Shown piece after piece: positions 7,172 through 15,184 of a DNA stretch of 18,207 nucleotides. Position 1 is the stretch's first letter. Each line of letters begins with the position of its first letter. This stretch comes from Rs1 sp034111875 (GTDB lineage: Bacteria > Pseudomonadota > Gammaproteobacteria > Pseudomonadales > Balneatricaceae). The position numbers were made by a program, and so were the translations under genes. The notes beneath the pieces were generated by a model. It made no database searches. It worked only from the letters and a program-made list of their open reading frames with translations, and was not told the DNA's origin. The stretch spans positions 1-18,207 of the forward strand of contig JAWUWK010000056.1 in NCBI GenBank assembly GCA_034111875.1, given 5' to 3'.

Positions 7172-7939
7172 CTACTGAGACACTTTTGAAAGCCATTGCA
7201 AGGTTTCTATTGTGGGTCGTGTGGGTTTGTACTCAGCGCCAAGTGGCCTTGTATACCCAAGCTGTGAAATCAACTCAAAGATAAAAGGAAAATGTATTTC
7301 TCCGTGGTCTGGGGCACCTCGATCAGGCACTGAAGCAAATTGAATGTGCCCAATGATCGGCATCAACTTTGTCAGGCGATGGCTTAGATCTCCCTCGATC
7401 AGCTGAACGTGGTAACAATCGAACATGAGCGCGAGGTTGTCAGCCGCCACTTGCTTAATAATGTCGTGTGCTTGATCTGTAGTGGCTAGAAAATAGCCAG
7501 GCGCATCGTATGGGTTAAGCGGCTCAATTAAAACTTTAATGCCGAGCTTTGCAGTGGCTTCACAAGCGTAATTAAGGTTACTGACAAATGTTTGATGGGC
7601 TATTGGCCCCTGTGAGAACCCCGCCATAACATGAATACAACTGGCATTAATTTCGTTGGCATAAACGACTGCTTCATCAATAGCAGCGCGGGCTTGTGCC
7701 ACTTTGTCAGGCAGGGCTGTCAGACCATTTTCACCTTGCTCAACATTACCGCGTCGAGTGTTCAGCCCTAACATATTCAAACCCGTTTCATTTAAGGCTT
7801 GTTTAACTTCTCTAGCGGGCACGTCATATGGCCAGTGACATTCTACAGCGTCAAAACCAGCGGCTTTTGCCGCATGAATAGCCGCGGGTAATGGCAGCTC
7901 ATTCCATAAAAAACCAAGATTAGCAGAAAACTGCGTCAT
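7172..7939 (-). CDS. otnI: OtnI, 2-oxo-tetronate isomerase (hydroxypyruvate isomerase family)
   Basis: OtnI isomerises 2-oxo-tetronate to 3-oxo-tetronate so that the kinase OtnK can act. This is the second catalytic step after LtnD in the cytoplasm. The protein is a 255-residue TIM barrel of the Hyi/xylose-isomerase-like family. The catalytic glutamates are E139 (IEPLN) and E236 (GAEYKP), with metal-binding D174 (FDCYH) and Q200 (HIQFAS). The N-terminal FSANLGFLWNELPL and HWPYDVP are family hallmarks. The ATG at 7939 is chosen because it overlaps the otnC stop as ATGA and has GGAG 9-10 bases upstream; an in-frame GTG three codons earlier (7948) is less likely. It is the last gene of the nine-gene operon. 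A decayed second copy lies at 1-710. Confidence 0.93.
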   Translation of the reverse strand: MTQFSANLGFLWNELPLPAAIHAAKAAGFDAVECHWPYDVPAREVKQALNETGLNMLGLNTRRGNVEQGENGLTALPDKVAQARAAIDEAVVYANEINASCIHVMAGFSQGPIAHQTFVSNLNYACEATAKLGIKVLIEPLNPYDAPGYFLATTDQAHDIIKQVAADNLALMFDCYHVQLIEGDLSHRLTKLMPIIGHIQFASVPDRGAPDHGEIHFPFIFELISQLGYTRPLGAEYKPTRPTIETLQWLSKVSQ

Positions 7940-8031
7940 ACATCCCACTCCACATCAAATTGCGTCACTGTATCGTTAATTTGTGATCTTGATAATGTGC
8001 GCGGGTTAAAGCCGCGCATCATCATGGCCAA
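7221..8031. repeat. Long direct repeat, right (intact) copy (partner 1-802)
   Basis: Covers all but the last about 16 codons of otnI plus the last about 31 codons of otnC. In this copy both frames are open; the left copy carries the deletions and the nonsense codon. Homology ends at 8031 within otnC. Confidence 0.93.
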
Positions 8032-8583
8032 CCTAGCAGTATCTTCTAATTCTTCAATCGCATTGCAGGCGGCTTCAACATCTTTAGCCGCCACGACAGG
8101 ACCGTGGTTAGCCAACATAACGGCGCTTCGCTTACCCGCAAGCCCTCGAACTGCAGCCCCCATTCCAGGGTCGCCAGGGAGAAAAAATGGCAACAACTTC
8201 ACTTTGCCTAATTTCATAATGGCGTAAGGGGTTAACGGTGGAAGAAAATTATCCTCATCAACATCTGGCATCATCGATAAGGCCACCGCATGACAAGAGT
8301 GCAAATGCACGACGGCCCCCGCTTGGCTTCGAGTATCGTAAAAAGCGGAGTGCAACGGCATTTCTTTGGTGGGTTTGTCACCACCTACTAACTTACCTTT
8401 GCTATCGAATCGAGAGAGCCGAGCGGGGTCTAAACGACCAAAACTACTGCCTGTTGGTGATACAAGTAAACCCCCGTCCTCAGTTCTTGCAGAAATATTA
8501 CCGGTGGATCCACCCGTTAATCCTCTGTCAAACATCGACTTAGACAATGTACAGATTAATTCTCTTAGATTAGACTCTGTCAT
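7936..8583 (-). CDS. otnC: OtnC, 3-oxo-tetronate 4-phosphate decarboxylase (class II aldolase family)
   Basis: OtnC cleaves 3-oxo-tetronate 4-phosphate to dihydroxyacetone phosphate and CO2, the last step of tetronate breakdown. The protein has 215 residues and is a class II aldolase/adducin domain. GNISARTEDG (28-37) and SPTGSSFG (42-49) form the phosphate site. E74 (KEMPLH) is the catalytic acid, and H93, H95 (HLHS) and H160 (ANHGPV) are the zinc ligands. LPFFLPGDP is typical of the sugar-acid decarboxylase branch. It overlaps otnK by 4 bases (ATGA) at its start and otnI by 4 bases at its end, so the three are translationally coupled. A G-rich stretch (GGGGGTAA) just before the ATG acts as ribosome-binding site. 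Confidence 0.94.
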   Translation of the reverse strand: MTESNLRELICTLSKSMFDRGLTGGSTGNISARTEDGGLLVSPTGSSFGRLDPARLSRFDSKGKLVGGDKPTKEMPLHSAFYDTRSQAGAVVHLHSCHAVALSMMPDVDEDNFLPPLTPYAIMKLGKVKLLPFFLPGDPGMGAAVRGLAGKRSAVMLANHGPVVAAKDVEAACNAIEELEDTARLAMMMRGFNPRTLSRSQINDTVTQFDVEWDV

Positions 8584-9830
8584 TGTTTACCCCCAAGCAC
8601 GGCGGCGGCTTTGACAAAATAATCTGGCGCACCAAAGTTGCCTGATTTAAGCGCAATCACTAAAGACTCACCTGCTCTTAATGCCGGCACACCGGGATCA
8701 ATTTGTGGACCAATCTCAAGCGTGCTTAATTTTAAGCCTTCAACCACTGCACCGGATGTTTCACCTCCGGCGGTTAAAATTTTAGTCACACCTGATTGCA
8801 CAAATTGGCGTGCTAGTTCAGCAAAAAAATCTTCTAATGCAGCGGCCGACTGCTCACGTCCAAAGCGCTCTTGAATCTTAGTCACGGCATCAGGGTCAGC
8901 AGAGCTGAAGATTAACGGAATACCTTGGGTATTAAGCGCCCACTGAACAACCGTCGATGCATCCAATTGGCCATTGATAACTTGGCTGGCATCTATCTCA
9001 AAAAAGGGATTTGTTTCACTGTGCAAGGCAACCTGAGCCCGAGTTGCATTTGAGCATGAACCTGATAAAACGACACATTTTCCAGATTCGCCATGCCAAG
9101 ACGCTTGTTTAACTGCGATTTTTCCCTTTTTCGAAAAGTTCGCTGGCAAGCCTAGCGCCACACCCGAACCACCGGTAATAAGAGGCAAATCTTCAACCGC
9201 AATGCCAATTTCAAGAAGATCTGCATCTGTTAAGGCATCGACGACAATCAGTCGCTTACCGCTATCATGTTGCGTCTGTAAAGCGTCTTTAATTTTCTGA
9301 GCACCTGACAAAACAGAATCAGCTGCCACATGCCCGACTTTGTTTCTAGTTTGCTTTGCTAACCAGCGACGAATGTCTGGGTCGGTCATTGGTGTCAGGG
9401 GGTGGTTTTGCATGCCGCTTTCATTCAACAAAACGTCTTTAACAAATAAATGACCTTGATAAATAGAGCGTCCGGTACCGGGAAATGCAGGGCAAACGAT
9501 AACCTTATGGGCTTCTAACGCTTGTGCTAATGCATCTATTACTGGGCCAATATTACCTTGAGATGTTGAATCAAATGTCGAGCAATATTTAAAAAATATC
9601 TGCTCACATCCCTGTTCCTTTAACCAAGCCAACGCCAAAAGCGATTGACGCACAGCCTCATCAGGATCAATGGATCTTGATTTCAGCGCCACCACACCGG
9701 CTTCAACATCCTCTGCTGCCGGCTCATACGGAACGCCAGTATATTGTACAGTTTTCATGCCTTGCTTTGACAGCGTATTGGCAAGATCCGACGAACCGGT
9801 AAAGTCGTCACCTATGCATCCGAGTAACAT
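8580..9830 (-). CDS. otnK: OtnK, 3-oxo-tetronate kinase (DUF1537 family)
   Basis: OtnK phosphorylates the 4-hydroxyl of 3-oxo-tetronate with ATP. At 416 residues it has the usual two-domain DUF1537 architecture. In the N-terminal substrate domain, GDDFTGSSD (7-15), KYCSTFDSTSQGNIG (about 81-95) and CPAFPGTGRSIYQG (about 113-126) line the binding site, followed by ESGMQNHPLTPMTD. In the C-terminal nucleotide domain, LSGSCSNATRAQ and TAGGETSGAVV are the ATP-binding loops. A perfect AGGAGG lies 6 bases before the ATG, inside the end of ltnD, whose TAA overlaps the start codon by one base (TAATG). It is the most specific marker of the tetronate pathway in this operon. Confidence 0.95.
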   Translation of the reverse strand: MLLGCIGDDFTGSSDLANTLSKQGMKTVQYTGVPYEPAAEDVEAGVVALKSRSIDPDEAVRQSLLALAWLKEQGCEQIFFKYCSTFDSTSQGNIGPVIDALAQALEAHKVIVCPAFPGTGRSIYQGHLFVKDVLLNESGMQNHPLTPMTDPDIRRWLAKQTRNKVGHVAADSVLSGAQKIKDALQTQHDSGKRLIVVDALTDADLLEIGIAVEDLPLITGGSGVALGLPANFSKKGKIAVKQASWHGESGKCVVLSGSCSNATRAQVALHSETNPFFEIDASQVINGQLDASTVVQWALNTQGIPLIFSSADPDAVTKIQERFGREQSAAALEDFFAELARQFVQSGVTKILTAGGETSGAVVEGLKLSTLEIGPQIDPGVPALRAGESLVIALKSGNFGAPDYFVKAAAVLGGKQ

Positions 9831-10732
9831 TACGCGCCTCCTGGCAAAGTTAAACCGGCATTGCGGGCATAAACCTTTGCAACAGCCGCATCATCTTCAT
9901 GCCCTAAACCAGAGCCGGAGGCAGCCAAGAATTGTTGTAACGCCGTCGCCGTCAGTGGTGCTGAAAACTTAGATGACTTTGCAATGTCTAGCACAATACC
10001 CAAATCTTTTGGCCAAATATCAACAGAGGAATGTGGGGTATAGTCCCCTGATACAACATGCGGCGCACGGTTCTCTAACATCCAAGACGTGCCCGCGCAT
10101 TTGCTAATTACCTCTACAAATTTATCGGGCGTCACACCTTGAGTCATGCCGAAAGTGATTGCTTCCGCCATGGCGGCGATATGAACCCCAGCTAGTAACT
10201 GGTTCACGGCCTTCATCGCTGAGCCCGCCCCCGCTGTTTCTCCTAGTTCAAATACCGTAGCGGCTGTTGCCTCCAATACTGGCCGAGCGGCATTGAATGT
10301 TTCTAAAGTGCCTGAGGCCATAATACTCAGCTCGCCATCGGCGGCTTTTTTAGCGCCACCCGAGATTGGCGAATCGAGATAATGCACCCCAAACTGTTCA
10401 CAAGCAGTGGCCATTGCGCGAGCAAAATCTGGTGCAACTGTTGCGCAAGAGATCACAACCGTACCCGGTTTTAGCAGCGCAACAACGCCATTATCGCCGA
10501 ACAATACTGTTTCAGTTTGCGCTGCGTTCAAAACCACAATCACCACAGCATCAAGACTTGCAGCGATCTCGCTCAAGTCACCAGTGGCGCCGCCCTCTGT
10601 TTGAAAACGATGGGTTGTGTGTAGATCAATATCAAAGCCATAAGTCTTGTGGTCTGCCCTCAGCAGAGATTGGGCGATTCCATAACCCATAGATCCAAGG
10701 CCTATCACGGCGACTGTTTGTACGTTTTTCAT
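9830..10732 (-). CDS. ltnD: LtnD, L-threonate (tetronate) dehydrogenase
   Basis: LtnD oxidises the C2 hydroxyl of L-threonate to the 2-oxo acid with NAD+, feeding OtnI. The 300-residue protein belongs to the beta-hydroxyacid dehydrogenase family. The Rossmann motif GLGSMGYG lies at 11-18 and is followed by D31 (GFDIDL), consistent with NAD rather than NADP. DSPISGGAKKAADG at about 121-134 is the substrate loop, and K175-region KAVNQLLAG supplies the catalytic lysine. Family members with different substrates (hydroxyisobutyrate, tartronate semialdehyde, D-erythronate) look alike, so the threonate assignment rests on otnK/otnC/otnI directly downstream. The gene starts 31 bases after the lactonase gene, with AAGAGA as a modest ribosome-binding site. 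Confidence 0.9.
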   Translation of the reverse strand: MKNVQTVAVIGLGSMGYGIAQSLLRADHKTYGFDIDLHTTHRFQTEGGATGDLSEIAASLDAVVIVVLNAAQTETVLFGDNGVVALLKPGTVVISCATVAPDFARAMATACEQFGVHYLDSPISGGAKKAADGELSIMASGTLETFNAARPVLEATAATVFELGETAGAGSAMKAVNQLLAGVHIAAMAEAITFGMTQGVTPDKFVEVISKCAGTSWMLENRAPHVVSGDYTPHSSVDIWPKDLGIVLDIAKSSKFSAPLTATALQQFLAASGSGLGHEDDAAVAKVYARNAGLTLPGGA

Positions 10733-10763
10733 GAATATTTCTCTTCGATAAAATTGCTAATAA

Positions 10764-11693
10764 TTAAAGGCAATGCGCCGCATCTCTAATAAATGTGCGA
10801 ACGCGCCAAACACTGTCGGATGAGGTAATGAACATGTCAGTGCCATCAATGCCGCCAAAGCACAGGTTGGACGTCTGTTTTGGTAAGCGAATTTTTCCCA
10901 GGCACTGGCCATCGATATCCAAGCACCTAATGCCGTCCATTGCACTGGTCCATATTCGGCCCGCCTGATCTACCCGAAAACCATCCGGCACGCCCGGTTC
11001 TATAACAGCGAACACTCGACCATTACTGAGCGTTGTGCCGGCCACATCAAAGACTCGAATGTGATGCGCTAACGCGTAGTCGATACCTGGGAAGCTGGCC
11101 CCTCGAATCGCCCCAGAGTCCGCGATATACAACAGAGATTCATCGGGAGAAAAAGCCAGCCCGTTAGGTTTGTCAAAATCTGTAGCTACGGCTGTTAACG
11201 CGCCATCAACTGAGGCACAAAACACATAGCAGCCACCAATTTCGCTTTGCGCGGGGTAACCTTCGATAGCCGAGTTGATACCGTACTCAGGATCGGTAAA
11301 CCAAACGGATCCATCGGAGCGCACAACCACATCATTCGGCGAGTTCAGTCGCTTGCCCTGATATCTATCGGCTATTACTTCATTGACGGAGCCATTTTCA
11401 AGCCCGAATCGACGTATTACTCGACGTCCGCCGTGTTCGCAAGAAATCATTCGTCCCCTTCGATCACGGGTATTACCGTTGGCGAATTCACTGTTCACAA
11501 GGGCAACGGATACATCCTCTCCCTCTCGCCACTTATGCATTCTCTTTGCGGGAATATCGTTGAAATAGAATGTATCATTAAGCCAAACGGGACCTTCGGT
11601 CCAGGTAAAACCGTTCGCTAGTAACTCAGGGGCCGACGAAGTGTCCACCAGCTGGTCAAACAGTGGATCGAAGCTTTCATAAAAGGCCGTCAT
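10764..11693 (-). CDS. SMP-30/gluconolactonase-family lactonase
   Basis: SMP-30-type enzymes open aldonolactones to the free acids with a divalent metal. The 309-residue protein is a six-bladed propeller. Metal and active-site residues fall where expected: E33 (TWTEGP), N120 (LNSPND), N177 (DKPNGLAF) and D237 (VPDGFR), with WFTDPEYG at 131-138 as another hallmark. No signal peptide is present, so it acts in the cytoplasm. The ATG at 11693 is chosen because AAGGAG lies 7 bases upstream and the protein then begins at the propeller; the open frame running on to 11948 overlaps the permease gene and is not coding. One base separates it from the permease stop. Context suggests a C4 (threono- or erythrono-) or similar aldonolactone as substrate, which is inference. 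Confidence 0.92.
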   Translation of the reverse strand: MTAFYESFDPLFDQLVDTSSAPELLANGFTWTEGPVWLNDTFYFNDIPAKRMHKWREGEDVSVALVNSEFANGNTRDRRGRMISCEHGGRRVIRRFGLENGSVNEVIADRYQGKRLNSPNDVVVRSDGSVWFTDPEYGINSAIEGYPAQSEIGGCYVFCASVDGALTAVATDFDKPNGLAFSPDESLLYIADSGAIRGASFPGIDYALAHHIRVFDVAGTTLSNGRVFAVIEPGVPDGFRVDQAGRIWTSAMDGIRCLDIDGQCLGKIRLPKQTSNLCFGGIDGTDMFITSSDSVWRVRTFIRDAAHCL

Positions 11694-11694
11694 A

Positions 11695-12648
11695 TTAGGC
11701 TCCTTTTCTGCGTAGAGATTGAAACAACAGCATAGTGATAATGATGACGCCGAAAATGATATTGCGCCACGCGTCTGATATCTGCATGACTGATAAAATT
11801 GAGTTGAGCAATGTAATAAAGAGCACACCTCCAATAGTGCCGGCGAGGCTACCTCGCCCACCAAGAATTGAAGTTCCGCCGATAACAACCGCGGCAATAG
11901 TAGGCAACAAGAAAGGATCACCCATAGATTGGTAAGCTTGATTCGCATAGCCCGCTAATAAAACCCCACCCATTGCAGAGCAAACGCCAGCGATTACGAA
12001 AGCGGCTATAATAACTGAAGGGGTTGATACTCCCGATAAGAAAGTGGCCTTCTCGTTGTAGCCCACTGAGGCTAGATAGCGCCCGAAACTGGTTTGTTTC
12101 AGCAACAACACAATCCCTGCAGTTACCAGCATCCAAACCAAAAACGCTAATGGTACACCGCCAATGCGATTTGTAGCAAGGGCGATCATGGTCTCGCTGG
12201 CTTCACCTTTGGGATTAAAGCCGCCGGTTAAAACCACCGAAATACCCAATAACATCGAGTTAACCGCCAGCGTCCAAACCATCGAGGGGATCCGCAAAAT
12301 AGCGACACCAAGGCCGTTCACCACGCCGATTAACGCACCGAATAAGAGTGCAGCCGGGATGGCTATCATTGATAAAATGGGACTTCCAGAACCAACCAGT
12401 GCAGTGGATATAATGGCTGCGCCGCCTAGCACCCAAGGCACTGAAAGATCAATATGGCCTAAAAGGATGACAATAGTCGCGCCCAGAGCCAATAGGCCTA
12501 GAAAGGCGGCTATTTGCAGCTGTTGCGTAAGGTAGCCCAGACCCAAAATTTGCGGATAAAGAAGACTGCCGGCAAGAATCAATAGCAGCGTTGCTATATA
12601 GGGCACAAGGACGTCGATTTCTGGCGTCCAGCGTTTAAAATTATTCAT
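11695..12648 (-). CDS. Sugar ABC transporter permease (RbsC family), second of two
   Basis: This 317-residue inner-membrane protein has about nine or ten hydrophobic segments and the family's conserved pieces: ATIVILLGHIDLSVPWVLG near 58-76 and VIGGTSILGGRGSLAGTIGG near 256-275. It pairs with the permease encoded just upstream to form the channel of an RbsABC-type importer. Its ATG overlaps the upstream permease stop by 4 bases (ATGA), with GGAGGT 9 bases before it. The end of this gene contains the ribosome-binding site of the lactonase gene. The solute is unknown; context points to a sugar acid or lactone. Confidence 0.93.
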   Translation of the reverse strand: MNNFKRWTPEIDVLVPYIATLLLILAGSLLYPQILGLGYLTQQLQIAAFLGLLALGATIVILLGHIDLSVPWVLGGAAIISTALVGSGSPILSMIAIPAALLFGALIGVVNGLGVAILRIPSMVWTLAVNSMLLGISVVLTGGFNPKGEASETMIALATNRIGGVPLAFLVWMLVTAGIVLLLKQTSFGRYLASVGYNEKATFLSGVSTPSVIIAAFVIAGVCSAMGGVLLAGYANQAYQSMGDPFLLPTIAAVVIGGTSILGGRGSLAGTIGGVLFITLLNSILSVMQISDAWRNIIFGVIIITMLLFQSLRRKGA

Positions 12649-13610
12649 CGGCCAAACACCTCCAGTCGATTTTTAACTCGCAACACATCGGCGCCGCCAA
12701 TCGCGATTGCAGCGGCGAGAATAAGCCCTTCAATGAGCGGTTGTGACAGCGGGGGCAAACCGGAGAAAAACATTAACGCACCAATAGTCTTGAGGATAAA
12801 AGCACCGGCTAACGCACCGGTTAAAGTGCCTACCCCACCGCGCAGTAGCACTCCACCAAGCACCACCGCCGCAATAGAGTTCAAGGTGAAGTTGGGACCT
12901 ATTCCGGCGTCACCAGTGGTGGTAACGAAGCTAAAGAACAGCCCCGCCAGAGCCGCAAAAAAACCGCCAAGAGCAAACGCAGCTAAACGAATTGTCGCCA
13001 CTGAAATACCCGACTGAAAGGCGGCTTGCTCCGAGGACCCGACGGCGTATAAGCCCATGCCTAAACCTGTTCGGCGCAGCGGCAACCAAAACAGCACTAT
13101 TACCGCCACGGCAACAATAAGAGCCGTCGGGATGCCGAATACGTCCAGTGTCATCGCGTCGGCAAGGTCATAATCAATTTGGCCACCCGGCGTTGGCCTC
13201 AGTAAGAGGGCTAGACCTAAAAACAGACTGCCGGTCGCCAGGGTCACGACGATAGGCGCAATTCGCCCAAAAACAACCAGCATTCCATTGACCAAACCGC
13301 AGCCAACGCCAACGGCTAGGACAACAAAAATGCCCCCGGCCATATCCAAACCGGAGCCGATTACTAAGTAAGAGGCAATGCAATTCGTTAACGCCATGAC
13401 GGCACCGACAGATAAATCTATGCCGCGCACGATGACCGCAAAAAACTGTGCCACTGCTGCCAATCCTAGAATCAAGCACTGGTTCGCCCAGATCGTCATC
13501 ACATAAGTCGTTGGGCCCGCAGGATGGGTTGAAAAATAGAGAGTTAACAAGATCAACAATACAATAACCGCTATCACCTCACGTTGATTCGAACGCCAAA
13601 TATCAGCCAT
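12645..13610 (-). CDS. Sugar ABC transporter permease (RbsC family), first of two
   Basis: A 321-residue multi-spanning inner-membrane protein. The RbsC-family signature VIVRGIDLSVGAVMALTN occurs near the second hydrophobic segment, and VVLGGVLLRGGVGTLTGALAG near the end corresponds to the cytoplasmic coupling region. The start is placed at the ATG at 13610, which follows AGGTGA by 6 bases and gives the normal short N-terminus (MADIWRSNQREV). An in-frame ATG at 13649 would add 13 atypical residues and lie deeper in the ATPase gene. It overlaps the ATPase gene by 8 bases and the next permease by 4. It works as a heterodimer with that permease. Confidence 0.93.
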   Translation of the reverse strand: MADIWRSNQREVIAVIVLLILLTLYFSTHPAGPTTYVMTIWANQCLILGLAAVAQFFAVIVRGIDLSVGAVMALTNCIASYLVIGSGLDMAGGIFVVLAVGVGCGLVNGMLVVFGRIAPIVVTLATGSLFLGLALLLRPTPGGQIDYDLADAMTLDVFGIPTALIVAVAVIVLFWLPLRRTGLGMGLYAVGSSEQAAFQSGISVATIRLAAFALGGFFAALAGLFFSFVTTTGDAGIGPNFTLNSIAAVVLGGVLLRGGVGTLTGALAGAFILKTIGALMFFSGLPPLSQPLIEGLILAAAIAIGGADVLRVKNRLEVFGR

Positions 13611-15117
13611 GGGCTTCACCTGCAGCTTTAATATTGAGTGACGCCGCAATGATATTTTCAGCGGTTACTTCCGATCCCGTTAAATGCGAAACCACTTGCG
13701 CGTTATAAAAAATATGGGTCTCGTCGCACAAGTGAATCAATTCTTCAAAATCAGTGGACAACAGCAACACAGCCACGCCACTGTCAGCTAATCGACGTAA
13801 CAAAGCGTATATCTGGGTTTTTGTTTTTACGTCGATACCGCGCGTTGGATCAGCGAGTAACAAACAGCGAGGCCCGAGGGCTAACCATTTAGTTAACGCC
13901 ACCTTTTGTTGATTACCGCCCGATAACTGCGAGATCGGTTGTTCTAAGCTATCGCATTTAAGTTCAAGCGCGTCTAAGAATGGTTGGTATATAGAAGGGT
14001 CAGCGGCATCGATACCTGGAACACCGAGAGCGGCCAATTCCAAATTACGGGCGATACTTTGCTCTAGTACTAGGCCTTCGGTTTTTCGATCTTGCGGTAC
14101 TAAGGCGATGCTTAGCGCAGGTGATTTTGCGCGTTTTGGGTGTTTGATATGGGCGCTGTGACCGGCAATACTGACCTTGCCGCTAGTGTTTTTAAGCAAG
14201 CCAAATAAGCCTAACAAAACGTCGCCCTGACCTTGACCATCCAAGCCACCAAGGCCGGTAATTTGGCCTTTGCGCAGTACCATAGAGACATTATTAAAAC
14301 CATTTGACCAGCCATAGCTTTCTAGCTTTAAAATTTCTTCAGCCTGCAGATTCATCGGTGGCTTGTCAGGAAATATATCATCAATACGCTGACCAACCAT
14401 CTTGCTAATGATGGCACCGTAGTCATAGGCACCATTATCGAAGGTCTCTACATGTTGGCCATTGCGGAAAATAGACACGCGATCCGCTAAGGCCTCGATT
14501 TCATGGAAACGATGTGAAATAAATAACACACCAACACCTTGCGCGCGCTCTTTTCTTATTAGCGCAAAGACTTTTTCGACCACTGACGCATTTAGCGCGG
14601 AAGTCGATTCATCTAAAATCAGTAATCGCGGCTTTCGGGTTAATGCCTTGGCGATTTCGACTTGCTGACGCTCAGCTAAACTGAGATCTGCGACGCGCCT
14701 ATTCATGCGAATTGCGCCGCCATCTATCTGCTCTAAAATGGCTTTAGCTCGAGGAATAACAGCCGAATTTAACCAACCTAAGCCAGTGCCCGGTGCGCCG
14801 AGCATTATGTTTTCTCGAACGGACAAATCGGCGACCAGCGACAGTTCTTGAAACATACAAACTAAACCGCGAGAGACCGCCATGGCCGGACTGGCAAGTT
14901 TACAGGCTTGACCATCGACTTCTATCTTGCCTTCGCTAGGTTGAATTACTCCGGCAATCAACTTTATTAAGGTCGATTTTCCAGCACCGTTCTCGCCCAA
15001 AATTGCATGTATCTCTCCGCCAAAACAGGCGAAGTCAACATCAGTAAGGGCTTTTGTTGCACCATAAAATTTGCTCACACCAACGAGGCTAACAACGGGT
15101 GTTGAAGATATAACCAT
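13603..15117 (-). CDS. Sugar ABC transporter ATPase (RbsA/XylG-type, two nucleotide-binding domains)
   Basis: Energises uptake by the two downstream permeases on the cytoplasmic side. About 504 residues, the normal RbsA length, with two ABC domains in tandem. The first has Walker A GENGAGKS near 41-48, an ABC signature (LSLAERQQVEIAKAL) and Walker B LLILDEST. The second has a degenerate P-loop region (GLDGQGQGD in place of Walker A) but a full signature LSGGNQQKVALTKWL and LLLADPTRGID, the usual arrangement in this family, where only one site is fully catalytic. The ATG at 15117 has a GTGGA 8 bases upstream; an in-frame GTG at 15129 without a ribosome-binding site is the alternative. A stem-loop separates it from the binding-protein gene. 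Confidence 0.94.
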   Translation of the reverse strand: MVISSTPVVSLVGVSKFYGATKALTDVDFACFGGEIHAILGENGAGKSTLIKLIAGVIQPSEGKIEVDGQACKLASPAMAVSRGLVCMFQELSLVADLSVRENIMLGAPGTGLGWLNSAVIPRAKAILEQIDGGAIRMNRRVADLSLAERQQVEIAKALTRKPRLLILDESTSALNASVVEKVFALIRKERAQGVGVLFISHRFHEIEALADRVSIFRNGQHVETFDNGAYDYGAIISKMVGQRIDDIFPDKPPMNLQAEEILKLESYGWSNGFNNVSMVLRKGQITGLGGLDGQGQGDVLLGLFGLLKNTSGKVSIAGHSAHIKHPKRAKSPALSIALVPQDRKTEGLVLEQSIARNLELAALGVPGIDAADPSIYQPFLDALELKCDSLEQPISQLSGGNQQKVALTKWLALGPRCLLLADPTRGIDVKTKTQIYALLRRLADSGVAVLLLSTDFEELIHLCDETHIFYNAQVVSHLTGSEVTAENIIAASLNIKAAGEAHG

Positions 15118-15138
15118 ATTGGCATCCACTTTTTAAAT

Positions 15139-15174
15139 TGCGCAAGCAGGACGCGTAAAAGTCGCTGCTGCGCA
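15139..15174 (-). promoter_or_regulatory. Intercistronic stem-loop between binding-protein and ATPase genes
   Basis: TGCGCAAGCAGGAC (15139-15152) can pair with GTCGCTGCTGCGCA (15161-15174) with only small mismatches around an 8-base loop. It lies directly after the binding-protein stop and before the ATPase start. No T-run follows on the minus strand, so it is better explained as an mRNA-stabilising or attenuating hairpin that favours excess binding protein over membrane components, as is common in periplasmic-binding-protein operons. Confidence 0.6.
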
Positions 15175-15184
15175 TAAAGTCATA

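Noticed and set aside
11694..11948. N-terminal extension of the lactonase frame up to 11948
   Set aside because: It lies wholly inside the permease gene in another frame. The ATG at 11693 has AAGGAG at proper distance and starts the propeller domain directly.
13174..13479. Cysteine- and arginine-rich 101-codon frame inside the first permease gene
   Set aside because: A shadow of the permease in another frame; the permease itself has all family signatures.
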